In this document: piece after piece, positions 43,891 through 52,814 of the stretch | How the letters are laid out: each line of letters starts with the position of its first letter | Numbering within the stretch: the stretch's first letter is position 1 | Assembly (NCBI RefSeq): GCF_000230715.2 | Contig: NC_019792.1 | Location: 620,001-684,000, forward strand | Source: Natronobacterium gregoryi SP2 | Lineage (GTDB): Archaea > Halobacteriota > Halobacteria > Halobacteriales > Natrialbaceae | Reading direction: 5' to 3' | Length of the DNA stretch: 64,000 bases | The notes under the pieces: model-generated | Told to the model about the DNA's origin: nothing | Seen by the model: the letters and a program-made list of their open reading frames with translations, nothing else | Database searches by the model: none | Position numbers and translations under genes: made by a program

Positions 43891-45801
43891 CTATAAACGA
43901 TATCGGTTCGTAGCGGCCCGATCGTCCGCTACAACGGTTAGCTCGACGACATCAGCGTCGGCGGGAACGGTCAGGGCCCCGGCATCGCTCGTCCCGAGCG
44001 CGTCGGCGAGGAGCGTTTCCTCGCCACTTTCCTCGCCGGCCGCCCACTCGACCGTCGCTTCAAGCACCGCTGGCGTGTCGTTACAGACCGTGATACCGAT
44101 CGCTCGACCGGAGGCGGGTGGCTCATCCAGGACTGCCTGCACCGGCTCGAGAGCATCTGAAACTGGTTCGTAAGCCGGCTTCGGCTCGCCGTCGGCCGCC
44201 GTAACGCCCATCCCGCCGCCCTGGGCGACGTCACGGATCGGGGCGGTGGCGAAGATCCCACACCCCTCGCGGCGCAGCGTCTCGATACCCCGCTTCAGCG
44301 TTCGTGCCTGGTAGATCCGAGACGCTTCCGGGTCGGTCTCGTGGCGAGCGAGTGCATCCTCGTTCAGGCCGGGAACGCCGGCCGGATCGGCGTCAGCCAC
44401 GAGCGAGCCGGCGTCGAGTCCACCAACGACCTCGACAAGCGAGGGATAGGTCTCGAGCAACCAGGGAAGATCACTGGCCTCGAGATACTCCCACCCCGTC
44501 GAGAGGTGGGCTCCGTCGGGATCGGTCCCGACCGGGCCGGTGACCGGGACGACCGGCGTGTCGTCCGGGAACGCTTCGGCGATCTCTTCGGCAGGTTGCC
44601 GCTCGACCGATGTCCGCCAGGCACGATACCTGACGGCGAGTCTGCCCGTGATCCCACTCCCGACAGGAGCATCGAACGGAGCTGCGGGTTCGTCTTGAGC
44701 GCCGTAGAGCACGATACTGGGGTGTGAGCCATACTCCTCGGCGAGAGTTGCCGCCAGTTCTCGGCCGCGTTCGACGACATCTGCCACACCAGCCGCGAAC
44801 TCGGGGCCGCTCGCGGGAAGGTCCTGCCAGACGAGCAGCCCTGCCTCGTCACAGGCCGCGTGGAACGCCGGGTCCGGGACGTGTGCACGCGCACGAATTA
44901 ACGTCGCGTTGGCCTCGAGTGCTCGCGTCACGTCGTCGACCGGATCACCGCCCGGGAGTCGGGTGAATCCACGGGCACGAACCCGCTGGCCATTGACGAG
45001 CAGTCCCTCGTCGTCGCGTTCGACTCGCCTGAATCCGACGAGCCGTTCTGCCGCGTCGTCGCCGAGTTTCGCACGGACGGAGTATCGGTGCTGGTGGCCG
45101 TAGCCACGTGGCCACCACAACGACGGATCGCGGAGTTCGACCGTCCGCGAGACCGTCGTTCGCTCGCCGGCAGCCGCGGTCACCGGAACCCGTTCCATCG
45201 TCGCGCTGCCTCCGCGTTCGTTCGGCCGGACGGTCAGTCTGATGGCGTCGTCGATCGCGACGCCCGCGTCGACCTCGAGTTCGATGTCGAGCACGCCGTA
45301 CGTCGAGTCGTCGTCCCGATGTTGCAGACGAGGGCGTGTCTCCAGTCGCCGAATAAACGCTGCGGGACGTGACTCGACGTCGACCCCCCACCTGATACTC
45401 GGCGTCGAGAGCGACGACGGAACCTCGTCGGTACCGCGGATGCCAGTAAAGGCGTCAGGCGGCTCACAAACGACGATCAGTTCGCTGGACTGCCCGGGGT
45501 CGAACGTGAACCGGACCGGGACGAATCCGAACGCCGACTCGCCTCGTCTCTCACCGTCGAGCCAGACTGTCGTCCGTCCGTACCCGCCACGGACCGCGAG
45601 CCACGCGCGTTCGTCGTCGCTCGAGCGTGGCTCTTCGATCGTCGTCTTGTACGCGATCGGTCCTCTCTCGCCCGCGTCACCGAACTCGGGTCGCCGATCC
45701 GGAACGGAAACCGGCTGCCAGGACTCGACTGCCGGTGGCCCGTCTCTCTCCCGGTCGATCACCCGCCCGCCGCTCCACTCGTCTGTCATTGCCGTCGACA
45801 C
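43891..45801 (-). CDS. Glycoside hydrolase family 2-like protein, possibly inactive
   Basis: 636 aa. It has the GH2 order: jelly-roll sugar-binding domain (VRGGYGRTTVWLDGERRGES), immunoglobulin-like domain (LRDPSLWWPRGYGHQHRYSV, the usual GH2 signature) and TIM barrel (CDEAGLLVWQDLPASGPEF, YGSHPSIVLYGAQDEPAAP). The acid/base site normally reads W-C-G-N-E; here it is YGAQDE, and the second catalytic Glu motif S-E-F-G is not found (VEVVGG occurs at the likely place). No signal peptide. Closest functional group would be beta-mannosidase/galactosidase, but activity is doubtful. Confidence 0.78.
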   Translation of the reverse strand: MSTAMTDEWSGGRVIDRERDGPPAVESWQPVSVPDRRPEFGDAGERGPIAYKTTIEEPRSSDDERAWLAVRGGYGRTTVWLDGERRGESAFGFVPVRFTFDPGQSSELIVVCEPPDAFTGIRGTDEVPSSLSTPSIRWGVDVESRPAAFIRRLETRPRLQHRDDDSTYGVLDIELEVDAGVAIDDAIRLTVRPNERGGSATMERVPVTAAAGERTTVSRTVELRDPSLWWPRGYGHQHRYSVRAKLGDDAAERLVGFRRVERDDEGLLVNGQRVRARGFTRLPGGDPVDDVTRALEANATLIRARAHVPDPAFHAACDEAGLLVWQDLPASGPEFAAGVADVVERGRELAATLAEEYGSHPSIVLYGAQDEPAAPFDAPVGSGITGRLAVRYRAWRTSVERQPAEEIAEAFPDDTPVVPVTGPVGTDPDGAHLSTGWEYLEASDLPWLLETYPSLVEVVGGLDAGSLVADADPAGVPGLNEDALARHETDPEASRIYQARTLKRGIETLRREGCGIFATAPIRDVAQGGGMGVTAADGEPKPAYEPVSDALEPVQAVLDEPPASGRAIGITVCNDTPAVLEATVEWAAGEESGEETLLADALGTSDAGALTVPADADVVELTVVADDRAATNRYRL

Positions 45802-45830
45802 TGTCCGCGAAATTAAAAGTTGTTCCGGCG

Positions 45831-46913
45831 CTAAAATAGCCCCTCGAGACGATCGTCGATGAGGTCCTCCTCGGCATCGTCCCGATCACCGTCGCTTGCC
45901 TGCTTTGCCGCCCACGCCTCCTCTATCAGATCTTCTACACGACCTGGCCGGTCGACGTTCCCGAGCAAAACGAGAGCTCCGAGCCGGCCGCTCTCCAGCG
46001 GGAAGTCCCCACCGCGGATTCTCCGACTGCCGACTTCCTCGCTGATCCACCGCCGTGCCTTCTCGACGCCCTTGCGTGAGATGATCTCGGGTTCACCCGC
46101 GACGACGAGCAACGCGGAGTCGGCAGTCGTCGCGTCAGGAAGGCTCGTCCCCGTAAGCAGCGCTTGTCTCGAGACTGTCATAACTGTCCGCACGTTTTCT
46201 GCGCTGTCCTCGCTCGCTGGCGCACTCGCATAGCCAAGCGCCGCAATCCCCCCCGAACGGAGCGTATTGATGACCTCACTCGAGTCGACGACACTGGCTC
46301 CGACTCCCTCGACGGCCTCACCGGAAGCGAGCAACAGGCCGACCCGCTGGGCGATGTTGCCGTTGATCGTGTCGTAGGCACCCTCGACGCTCTCGCCCTG
46401 TTCGTGCCAGGCGTCGTTGTCGATCAACAGGGTCGCATCGGCCGCGTCGACAACCGTCTTCAGCGCGTTGCCGGCGTTTACCCGGTAGAGTTTCCCCTCG
46501 TTGTGGCCGGGAACGACACCAATCGCGTACACCGGCTTGTCGTAGATTCCCTGGAGGGCGTCGACGATCACCGGTGCCCCGCCGCTACCCGTACCGCCAC
46601 CGAGACCGGCGATCACGAAAATCGCTTCGACGTCGGACGTGATCCGGCCCTCGAGTTCGTCCAGCACCTGCTGGACGTTCGATTCGACGAGTGACTCACC
46701 GAGGTCGCGGTCGCCGCCAGCGCCGTGTCCGCCAACCTGGTCTGCACCGACCAGCTGCGTGTCGACGTATTCGATCGATTGGAGGTCTGATGTTGCGGAG
46801 TTGATGGCCAGGGCACCACGAACGGCGTCGAATCCCATCTCGGCGTCGAACCGAGCGAGCCGTTCGGTTATCTTTCCACCGGCCTGACCAACTCCGATCA
46901 GGGCAGCTTTCAT
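45831..46913 (-). CDS. cetZ: CetZ-type tubulin/FtsZ superfamily GTPase
   Basis: 360 aa. N-terminal GVGQAGGKITERLARFDAEM, the tubulin GTP loop AGLGGGTGSGGAPVIVDAL (about residues 102-120), and the synergy-loop region DNDAWHEQGESVEGAYDTIN with NGNIAQRVGLLLASGE. The sequence branch is CetZ (HxGGGD-type loop GGHGAGGDRDLGES) rather than FtsZ1/2. CetZ proteins polymerise with GTP and control cell shape in haloarchaea. Downstream on the same strand, 30 nt away, is the GH2-like gene. Confidence 0.94.
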   Translation of the reverse strand: MKAALIGVGQAGGKITERLARFDAEMGFDAVRGALAINSATSDLQSIEYVDTQLVGADQVGGHGAGGDRDLGESLVESNVQQVLDELEGRITSDVEAIFVIAGLGGGTGSGGAPVIVDALQGIYDKPVYAIGVVPGHNEGKLYRVNAGNALKTVVDAADATLLIDNDAWHEQGESVEGAYDTINGNIAQRVGLLLASGEAVEGVGASVVDSSEVINTLRSGGIAALGYASAPASEDSAENVRTVMTVSRQALLTGTSLPDATTADSALLVVAGEPEIISRKGVEKARRWISEEVGSRRIRGGDFPLESGRLGALVLLGNVDRPGRVEDLIEEAWAAKQASDGDRDDAEEDLIDDRLEGLF

Positions 46914-47028
46914 ACAGTTTCAATGGGCTAACCCTCTGTTGAACGTTCCGGTAAAAATCGACAGTCAGCTCCAGTGATACGTTTCGGTAATGGCAATACA
47001 CTTGTAACCGACTGCTGTCTGTTCCGGT

Positions 47029-47454
47029 ATGTTCCACGAACAGCGAACGACTGTCCCCGATTCGCCCGCGCAACTCCGTGAGGAGTATCGCTCGGAACTC
47101 ACCGCGACCGTCGACGACCACGGCCTCGAGACGGCCGTCGACGAGACGGGTCTCGACCGGTCGACGCTCGAGGGAGTCCTCGACGGCGACGCCTCAGACA
47201 TCTCACTCGAGGAAGCAGCCGAGATTCTCGCGCTCGAGGAGGGGATTCGGGATGCCGAGACCGTCGTGACGATGGCAACCGAGAACCTGCTGATGGGGAT
47301 GTCGACGGCCGTCATGGACGTCGACGCCGTCGAGAGCGAACTCGAGATCGAGATGGATGCGAAAGAAGCTCAACAGAAAATAGAGCGACGTGCGTCCATG
47401 TCGTTCGAGGAGTACGTTCACCTGCAGCACGTGATCGTGGGCAATATGCCCTAG
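47029..47454 (+). CDS. Conserved haloarchaeal protein, DUF5791 type
   Basis: 141 aa, acidic and helical: SPAQLREEYRSELTATVDDH, LDRSTLEGVLDGDASDISLE, NLLMGMSTAVMDVDAVESEL, ending SFEEYVHLQHVIVGNMP. It matches a haloarchaea-restricted family (DUF5791, from memory) of unknown function. Divergent from cetZ, 115 bp apart. Its TAG stop (47452-47454) lies inside the CTAG end of a type I repeat. Confidence 0.78.
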   Translation: MFHEQRTTVPDSPAQLREEYRSELTATVDDHGLETAVDETGLDRSTLEGVLDGDASDISLEEAAEILALEEGIRDAETVVTMATENLLMGMSTAVMDVDAVESELEIEMDAKEAQQKIERRASMSFEEYVHLQHVIVGNMP

Positions 47455-47562
47455 TGGCGTCCCAACCGTCGACTCTGACTAGTGCGCTCTACTCCTGATC
47501 GAGAATCGTGATCGGTTTGGGTCAACTCTCAACTAGTCGGTCCACGTTTGGGACGGTACTAG
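47451..47562 (+). repeat. Type I CTAG-bounded element between two stop codons
   Basis: 112 bp, CTAGTGGCGTCCCAACC ... CGTTTGGGACGGTACTAG, terminal inverted repeats with CTAG ends. Internal CTAGTGCGCTCTACTCCTGA and TCGAGAATCGTGAT are shared with copies at 21246 and 62095. It fills the whole space between two convergent genes and provides the TAG stop of both. Confidence 0.9.
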
Positions 47563-47705
47563 ACGACAGTGTCGACCCACTCTGCGGTGACGAACTTGTA
47601 CCGACATCCCTCACAGAGTGGGAGTTCGACGGCGTCGTCCGTCGACAGGTGGACGTGGTAGCGGCGACTCGGAAGTTCTTCCTCACAGTTTGCACACGTT
47701 TCCAT
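47559..47705 (-). CDS. Small zinc-finger protein
   Basis: 48 aa from ATG 47705, leaderless after GCTATACG; a GTG at 47750 would add 15 residues. METCANCEEELPSRRYHVHL and LPLCEGCRYKFVTAEWVD give two CxxC knuckles (C4, C7, C31, C34), one zinc ribbon. Tiny proteins of this kind are frequent in haloarchaea; role unknown. The stop TAG lies in the end of the type I repeat. Confidence 0.72.
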   Translation of the reverse strand: METCANCEEELPSRRYHVHLSTDDAVELPLCEGCRYKFVTAEWVDTVV

Positions 47706-47836
47706 CGTCGGTACCCAGTACGATATCGTGTCGTATAGCGGTTCGTTCACGATGTCCTGACCGTCGGCCCGTCTGCCGAGAACGCAGTGTCGACCGCGAG
47801 CAATGAACCTATGTGACTTCCGCCGCGAGTTTCTGT

Positions 47837-48727
47837 ATGCACGTCGCTATCCTTGGCTGTGGTTACGTCGGTCTCGAACTCGGTCGCCAGCTCACCGCCC
47901 GCGATCACGAGGTCGTCGGCGTTCGCCGTTCCGACGCAGGGATCGACGCGATCGAAGACGCCGGCTTCGACGCCGTCCGCGCGGACGTCACCGATCCCGA
48001 GAGCCTCGCGTCCGTCCCCGATGTCGACGCGGTCGTCTTCGCCGCCAGCAGCGGCGGCCGCGACGCCGAGGCCGCACGCGAAATCTACCTCGAGGGACTT
48101 CGAACCGCAATCGAGACCTTCGGCGACCGCGAGAACGCGCCCAACCGACTCGTCTACACCTCCTCGACGGGCGTCTACGGCGATCACGACGGCAACCCGG
48201 TCGACGAGGAGACGCCACTCGAGCCGACGACAGAGAAGACCGAGGTGCTCGTCGACGCCGAACGACTCGCGCTCGAACTATCCGCGGAGTACGGCGTCGA
48301 CGGCACCGTCGCTCGCTTCGCCGGCCTCTACGGTCCCGGCCGGTACCGCCTCGAGCGGTATCTCGACGGCCCCGTCACCGAGGGGTATCTGAATATGGTC
48401 CACCGTGACGACGCCGCGGGTGCGGTCCGGCACCTGCTCGAGGAAGACCTCGCAACCGGCGAGGTGGTACTCGTCGTCGACGACGAACCGATCGAGAAGT
48501 GGGCGTTCGCGGACTGGCTCGCCGACGAGTGTGATCGGTCGCGGCCCGAGAAACAGACGACAGCCGATCGACTCGAGAACGACGAGCTCTCGGCGAGCGC
48601 GCGCCAGCGAATCCTGGCGAACAAGCGCTGTTCGAACGAGAAGCTGCGGGAAGCCGGCTACGAGTTCGCCTACCCGACGTTCCGCGAGGGCTATCGTGAC
48701 GTGATCGACGACTACTGCAACGAGTGA
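47837..48727 (+). CDS. NAD-dependent epimerase/dehydratase (SDR) family protein
   Basis: 296 aa from ATG 47837. NAD(P)-binding start HVAILGCGYVGLELGRQL (GxxGxxG), DVDAVVFAASSGGRDAEAA, active-site region LVYTSSTGVYGDHDGNPVDE (Ser/Thr and Tyr-containing VYG) and FAGLYGPGRYRLERYL. It belongs to the atypical SDR/YeeZ-like branch, substrates unknown. The ABC transporter ATPase starts 31 nt downstream on the same strand. Confidence 0.85.
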   Translation: MHVAILGCGYVGLELGRQLTARDHEVVGVRRSDAGIDAIEDAGFDAVRADVTDPESLASVPDVDAVVFAASSGGRDAEAAREIYLEGLRTAIETFGDRENAPNRLVYTSSTGVYGDHDGNPVDEETPLEPTTEKTEVLVDAERLALELSAEYGVDGTVARFAGLYGPGRYRLERYLDGPVTEGYLNMVHRDDAAGAVRHLLEEDLATGEVVLVVDDEPIEKWAFADWLADECDRSRPEKQTTADRLENDELSASARQRILANKRCSNEKLREAGYEFAYPTFREGYRDVIDDYCNE

Positions 48728-48758
48728 TTTTTGCTGCTCGGCGGTGTGGCTCGAGTCC

Positions 48759-49652
48759 ATGCCGACGATCGAGATAGCCGATCTCACCAAACGTTACGGG
48801 GATGTCGTCGCGAACGACGCCGTCACTTTCGACGTCGAATCAGGCGAGATATTCGGCTATCTGGGCCCCAACGGTGCAGGGAAGACGACCACCATCCGGC
48901 TGTTGCTCGGCCTGATCACACCAACCTCCGGCACAGCCGAGGTACTTGGCGCTGACATCCGTGATCGACGGGCACTCACCGAAGCGAAGGCGAGCATCGG
49001 CTACCTGCCGGATACGCTGGGATTCGAGGAGCGCCTCACCGGGCGGCAGGCACTCGACTACTTCGCACGGATGCGTGGCGACGAGCGCCGAGACGAGTTA
49101 CTGGAACTGTTTCCCCCGCCACTCGAGAAACCGATCGAAACGTACTCGGCGGGGAACCGACGGATGCTCGGTATCGTCCAGGCGTTCATGCACGACCCCG
49201 ACCTCGCTATTCTGGACGAGCCGACGTCCGGGCTGGACCCGCTCAAACAGGACCGGATGCACGCCTTTCTCGAGGAAGAACGCGATGCCGGCAAGACGAT
49301 CTTTTTCTCGTCGCACGTTCTCAGCGAGGTCCAGCGCGTCTGCGATCGCGTGGGGATCATCCGGGAGGGGAAACTGGTCGCCCTGGAGGAGATCGACGAC
49401 CTGCTGCAACGCAGCGGCAAGCAGGTCCGGGTGCAACTGGCCGAGTCGGTCGAAGAAGACGGGTTCGTCACGCCGGAGATGATCGACGTCGAAACCGTCG
49501 ACGCCACGGTCCGGTTCACCTACACCGGCGAGTCGGCCGACCTGCTCGAGCATCTCGTCCAGTACGAAGTCGAAGACGTCGACATCGGAGACCCTCAGCT
49601 CGACGACATCTTCAAACACTACTACGGGGACGAGCCCGCGGAGGCAGGATGA
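48759..49652 (+). CDS. ABC transporter ATP-binding protein
   Basis: 297 aa from ATG 48759. Walker A GPNGAGKTTT, Q-loop GYLPDTLGF, signature region YSAGNRRMLGIVQAFMHDP (in place of LSGGQ), Walker B LAILDEPTSGLD and H-loop FFSSHVLSEV. It is the CcmA/drug-export type that works with ABC-2 permeases. A ~75-residue C-terminal extension follows. The stop overlaps the first permease start by 4 nt. Substrate unknown. Confidence 0.93.
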   Translation: MPTIEIADLTKRYGDVVANDAVTFDVESGEIFGYLGPNGAGKTTTIRLLLGLITPTSGTAEVLGADIRDRRALTEAKASIGYLPDTLGFEERLTGRQALDYFARMRGDERRDELLELFPPPLEKPIETYSAGNRRMLGIVQAFMHDPDLAILDEPTSGLDPLKQDRMHAFLEEERDAGKTIFFSSHVLSEVQRVCDRVGIIREGKLVALEEIDDLLQRSGKQVRVQLAESVEEDGFVTPEMIDVETVDATVRFTYTGESADLLEHLVQYEVEDVDIGDPQLDDIFKHYYGDEPAEAG

Positions 49653-50431
49653 CGGCCATCCTGCGCGTCGAGTCGCGGAAGCTGGTTCGTGGAACGGCGA
49701 TCCTGACGGGACTTCTCGTCATGCTTTCGGCGTTTTTCTTCGTCGTCTTCCCGAGCATCCAGGAAGAGGCGGAGCTGTTCGAGGAGGTGTATCCGGAGTA
49801 CTTGCTCGACCTCCTGGGGATCGAGGAACTGCACACGATCGAGGGGTTCGTCGGCGGCTACATCTTCCCGTTCATCTGGATTCTGTTGGCCGGGATCTAC
49901 TTCGCGTACGTCAGTGCAGGCATGATTTCGCAGGACGTCCGTGCCCGACGAATGGACCTCTTGCTCGCGAACCCGATCTCTCGCGAGTCGGTCGTCCTTC
50001 AGAAGGTTGCCGCCCTGTGGGTTCCCCTGGTCTCGTTGACCACCGGGATGGTGGCGGTGTTACTCGCCGGTGCGACCGTCCTCGGGGAACCGATCGATCC
50101 CGTCTCGCTCGCGATTGTCCACCTGCTCGGGATTCCCTACCTGCTGGTCTGTGCCGGAATCGGGATTCTCCTCTCGGCCGTCGTCGATCGCGTCGAAACC
50201 GCACAGGCTACGGCGCTGGTGCTGGTGTTCGCGTTCTGGCTGGTCGACGGTCTCTCACACATGAACCCCGACTTCGAGTGGGTCGGCGAACTCACCCCGA
50301 GTCGGTACTACGATCCGTCGGCGATCCTCGTCCACGAGGAGTACGCCCTCCTCGACGCCGGAATCCTTCTCGTGGCGTTTCTCGTCCTGGTGAGTACCGC
50401 CGTCCTCGTCTTCGTACGGGGGGACATATGA
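49649..50431 (+). CDS. ABC-2 type permease, first of a tandem pair
   Basis: 260 aa, six membrane helices. TAILRVESRKLVRGTAILTG, RARRMDLLLANPISRESVVL and LQKVAALWVPLVSL are the coupling region of ABC-2 (NosY-like) permeases. It is clearly a paralogue of the next gene, with HTIEGFVGGYIFPFIWILLA against HTIEGFIAAEIYSFFWSLLL. Overlaps both neighbours by 4 nt (ATGA), so all three transporter genes are coupled. Confidence 0.9.
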   Translation: MTAILRVESRKLVRGTAILTGLLVMLSAFFFVVFPSIQEEAELFEEVYPEYLLDLLGIEELHTIEGFVGGYIFPFIWILLAGIYFAYVSAGMISQDVRARRMDLLLANPISRESVVLQKVAALWVPLVSLTTGMVAVLLAGATVLGEPIDPVSLAIVHLLGIPYLLVCAGIGILLSAVVDRVETAQATALVLVFAFWLVDGLSHMNPDFEWVGELTPSRYYDPSAILVHEEYALLDAGILLVAFLVLVSTAVLVFVRGDI

Positions 50432-51207
50432 CGGCCATCCTCCGACTCGAGTCCAGGAAACGCGTCCGGGGTTCGGCGCTCCTCCTCGCCGTGTTCGCCG
50501 TGCTATCGACGCTTTACTTCTCGATGTTTCCCGGCATCCAGGAGGAGATGGACGTCTTCGAGGCGGCGTTTCCGGACTACATGTTCGACATATTCGGGAT
50601 CGAGGAGCTTCACACGATCGAGGGGTTCATCGCCGCCGAAATCTACTCGTTCTTCTGGAGTCTCCTGCTGGCTATCTACTTCGCCTACGTCGGGGCCGGA
50701 CTGATCGCGAGCGACGTCCAGGACCGGACGATGGACCTCACGCTGTCGAACCCGGTCTCTCGCGAGTCGGTCGTCCTCCAGAAGGTCGCCGCGCTGTGGG
50801 TCCCCCTGGTCGCGTTGAACGTCGGCGTTCCGATCATCGTCTCCGTCGGCGCGCTCGCCATCGGCGAGTCGTTCGATCCCATCGCGCTCGCGATGGTCCA
50901 CCTGCTCTCGATCCCTTATCTGCTAGTCTGTGCCGGAATCGGGCTCGTACTCTCCGTCGTCGACCACGTGAGACGCGCCAGGGCCACAGCCCTGATACTG
51001 GTGTTCGTGCTCTGGCTGGTCGACGGCGTCTCCCGCGTGGACTCGGACTACGAGTGGATCGGCGCGTTCACGCCGAGTCGGTACTGGGAGGAGACGGACA
51101 TCCTCCTCCACGAGGAGTACGCGTTCGCCGACGCCTTGCTCCTTCTGGTGGTGTTTCTCGCCCTGGTCTGCCTCGCGGTCGTCGTCTTCGTCCGCCGGGA
51201 TATCTGA
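50428..51207 (+). CDS. ABC-2 type permease, second of a tandem pair
   Basis: 259 aa from ATG 50428, six membrane helices. TAILRLESRKRVRGSALLLA, RTMDLTLSNPVSRESVVLQK and FTPSRYWEETDILLHEEYAF parallel the preceding gene over the whole length, showing an old tandem duplication. The two permeases can form a heterodimer driven by the upstream ATPase. Confidence 0.9.
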   Translation: MTAILRLESRKRVRGSALLLAVFAVLSTLYFSMFPGIQEEMDVFEAAFPDYMFDIFGIEELHTIEGFIAAEIYSFFWSLLLAIYFAYVGAGLIASDVQDRTMDLTLSNPVSRESVVLQKVAALWVPLVALNVGVPIIVSVGALAIGESFDPIALAMVHLLSIPYLLVCAGIGLVLSVVDHVRRARATALILVFVLWLVDGVSRVDSDYEWIGAFTPSRYWEETDILLHEEYAFADALLLLVVFLALVCLAVVVFVRRDI

Positions 51208-51277
51208 CCGACGGAGACTCTCCACGAAGTGAACGAAGGGACGGGCTATTTCGGCGTTGGCGACGTGTTTCGGACGA

Positions 51278-52261
51278 ATGACTCCGAGCCGACGGGAATT
51301 ACTCGCGATCGCGGGAGCGACAGCGACGATGACGGCAGTCGGTGGCTGGCCGACGGTCGCTGCACAGGAGACCGTCGACCCCCCGACGTACAGCCAGTGG
51401 CTCGCACTCGAGGACGACGGTCTCGAGTTCGTCTTCGTCGACTGGGCGAACGTCGGCGACGAGGCGATCGTCGAACTCGAGGAGGCGGACCCGGACGAGG
51501 AGGTCCCAGCGGAGTACGAGGACGATCCGATGGTCGCGCCAGCCTCGGAGGGACTGCTCTCGGCGTATTTCTTCCTCGGCGTCGACCTCGCCCAGTACAG
51601 GCTCGGCAGGCTCCTCGACGACGAGGACGCGTTCGAGTCGACGGTCGAGGGCCTGCTCCGGACGACCGACGCGTTCGTCGTCTCCGGGGAGATGCAACCC
51701 GAGGAGATCGACGAACAGCTGACCGCCGAGCCGGAGATCGAGTTCCTTAGACAGCTCGAGCGGACGGACGAGATCGGCGAGTTCGACGTCTACACGCCGG
51801 TCGAGGGCGACGACGTCGCGGTCGGGGTCGGGACCGACGCGATCGTCGTCGCCGACGGCGAAGCCGACACACCGGAGACAGCCCTCGAGACGCTCGTCGG
51901 TGCGTGGGAAGGTGACGTCGAGCGGGCGATCGAGGAGTCGGAGTCGTTCGCGTGGCTGCTCGAGGCCGCCGGCGACGGTGAGGTCGTGGTCGGACAGTAC
52001 GGTGATCGCGTCGCCGCCACCGACGGCGCGCTGGTGGATATGGCCTTCGAGGAACTCGAGGACGCCGAGGGGGTCGTCTCCTCGCTCACGCCCGAGAACG
52101 AGGACACCGCGAGCGGAGCGTTCGCGGCGATCGTCGACGGTCCCGACGAAGATGCACTCGGAGAGCTACTCGGGTCGTCGGCCGACCAGCAGTCGATCAC
52201 GATCGTAAACGACCAGGTCGTCGCGGCGGGCACCTGGAGCGAAGTGGAGAATAGATTCTGA
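51278..52261 (+). CDS. Tat-exported hypothetical protein
   Basis: 327 aa from ATG 51278. Tat-type signal TPSRRELLAIAGATATMTAV with cleavage near VAAQE; no lipobox. The mature part is acidic with two similar alpha/beta halves (VDPPTYSQWLALEDDGLEFV; VEGDDVAVGVGTDAIVVADG; AFEELEDAEGVVSSLTPEN). Similar secreted proteins of unknown function are common in haloarchaea. It follows the ABC transporter by 70 nt and may be related to it. Confidence 0.72.
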   Translation: MTPSRRELLAIAGATATMTAVGGWPTVAAQETVDPPTYSQWLALEDDGLEFVFVDWANVGDEAIVELEEADPDEEVPAEYEDDPMVAPASEGLLSAYFFLGVDLAQYRLGRLLDDEDAFESTVEGLLRTTDAFVVSGEMQPEEIDEQLTAEPEIEFLRQLERTDEIGEFDVYTPVEGDDVAVGVGTDAIVVADGEADTPETALETLVGAWEGDVERAIEESESFAWLLEAAGDGEVVVGQYGDRVAATDGALVDMAFEELEDAEGVVSSLTPENEDTASGAFAAIVDGPDEDALGELLGSSADQQSITIVNDQVVAAGTWSEVENRF

Positions 52262-52598
52262 AAACTCGTCGACCCGGACTTCTCTCGACCGACCTCGGTG
52301 CGGTCGTGTCGACGTCCGTCGGAGTTCGAGGAATCGAGCCGACGCTGCCGTCGTCACTGGATCGAAGCGTGATTCGATCCGGCGTGGCGTCGAGCAGATG
52401 GCGGCCCCCCGTTCATACGGAGTGCTGTACTGACGTCCCGGCACGACCGCGAGCCCTCTTGCGGTCGCGCCGGAACTGACTGACAGCAAACGGTCTCAGT
52501 ACGGCGACTTCGTTTGGTGACGCCGGCCCCACTCTCCGCCACGTGCGAACTGGGGGAGCATCGCCACATCTTTCGCCATCACTCGTCAACCGAGAATA
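52262..52598. other. Intergenic region with palindromic repeat copy C
   Basis: No clear gene. Repeat copy C occupies 52414-52498. A 27-codon minus-strand frame (52496-52579, MAKDVAMLPQFARGGEWGRR...) ends on the TGA at the repeat's end but is too short to call. Confidence 0.5.
52414..52498 (-). repeat. ~85-bp palindromic repeat, copy C
   Basis: Inverse orientation: CATACGGAGTGCTGTACTGA ... CTGACTGACAGCAAACGGTCTCA. The right end read on the minus strand is TGAGACCGTTTGCTGTC. Inner arms GGCACGACCGCGAG and TTGCGGTCGCGCCGG. Confidence 0.88.
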
Positions 52599-52814
52599 AT
52601 GGCAACTCGAGAATACGTCGACTCCGATCGCCGGTTCTACTACGCTGTCGGTGTGTTCGTTATGCTGGTGTTCGTCGGTGCCATCGCCGTCTCGTCGATA
52701 CTGGACCTCGTGACCATCGATCGGCGACTCGTTCCACTCGCTGTCGGGTTCTTCCTGTTTCTGTTCGTCTATTTCGTTTCGATACGTGTGCAGGCTCTCG
52801 AGCCGGAGTCATAA
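52599..52814 (+). CDS. Small membrane protein with two helices
   Basis: 71 aa. ATREYVDSDRRFYYAVGVFV, then two hydrophobic helices (VGVFVMLVFVGAIAVSSILD, about residues 16-37, and RLVPLAVGFFLFLFVYFVSI, about 43-62). No family recognised. ATG 52599 follows GAGAATA; the composition fits a real gene. Confidence 0.6.
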   Translation: MATREYVDSDRRFYYAVGVFVMLVFVGAIAVSSILDLVTIDRRLVPLAVGFFLFLFVYFVSIRVQALEPES

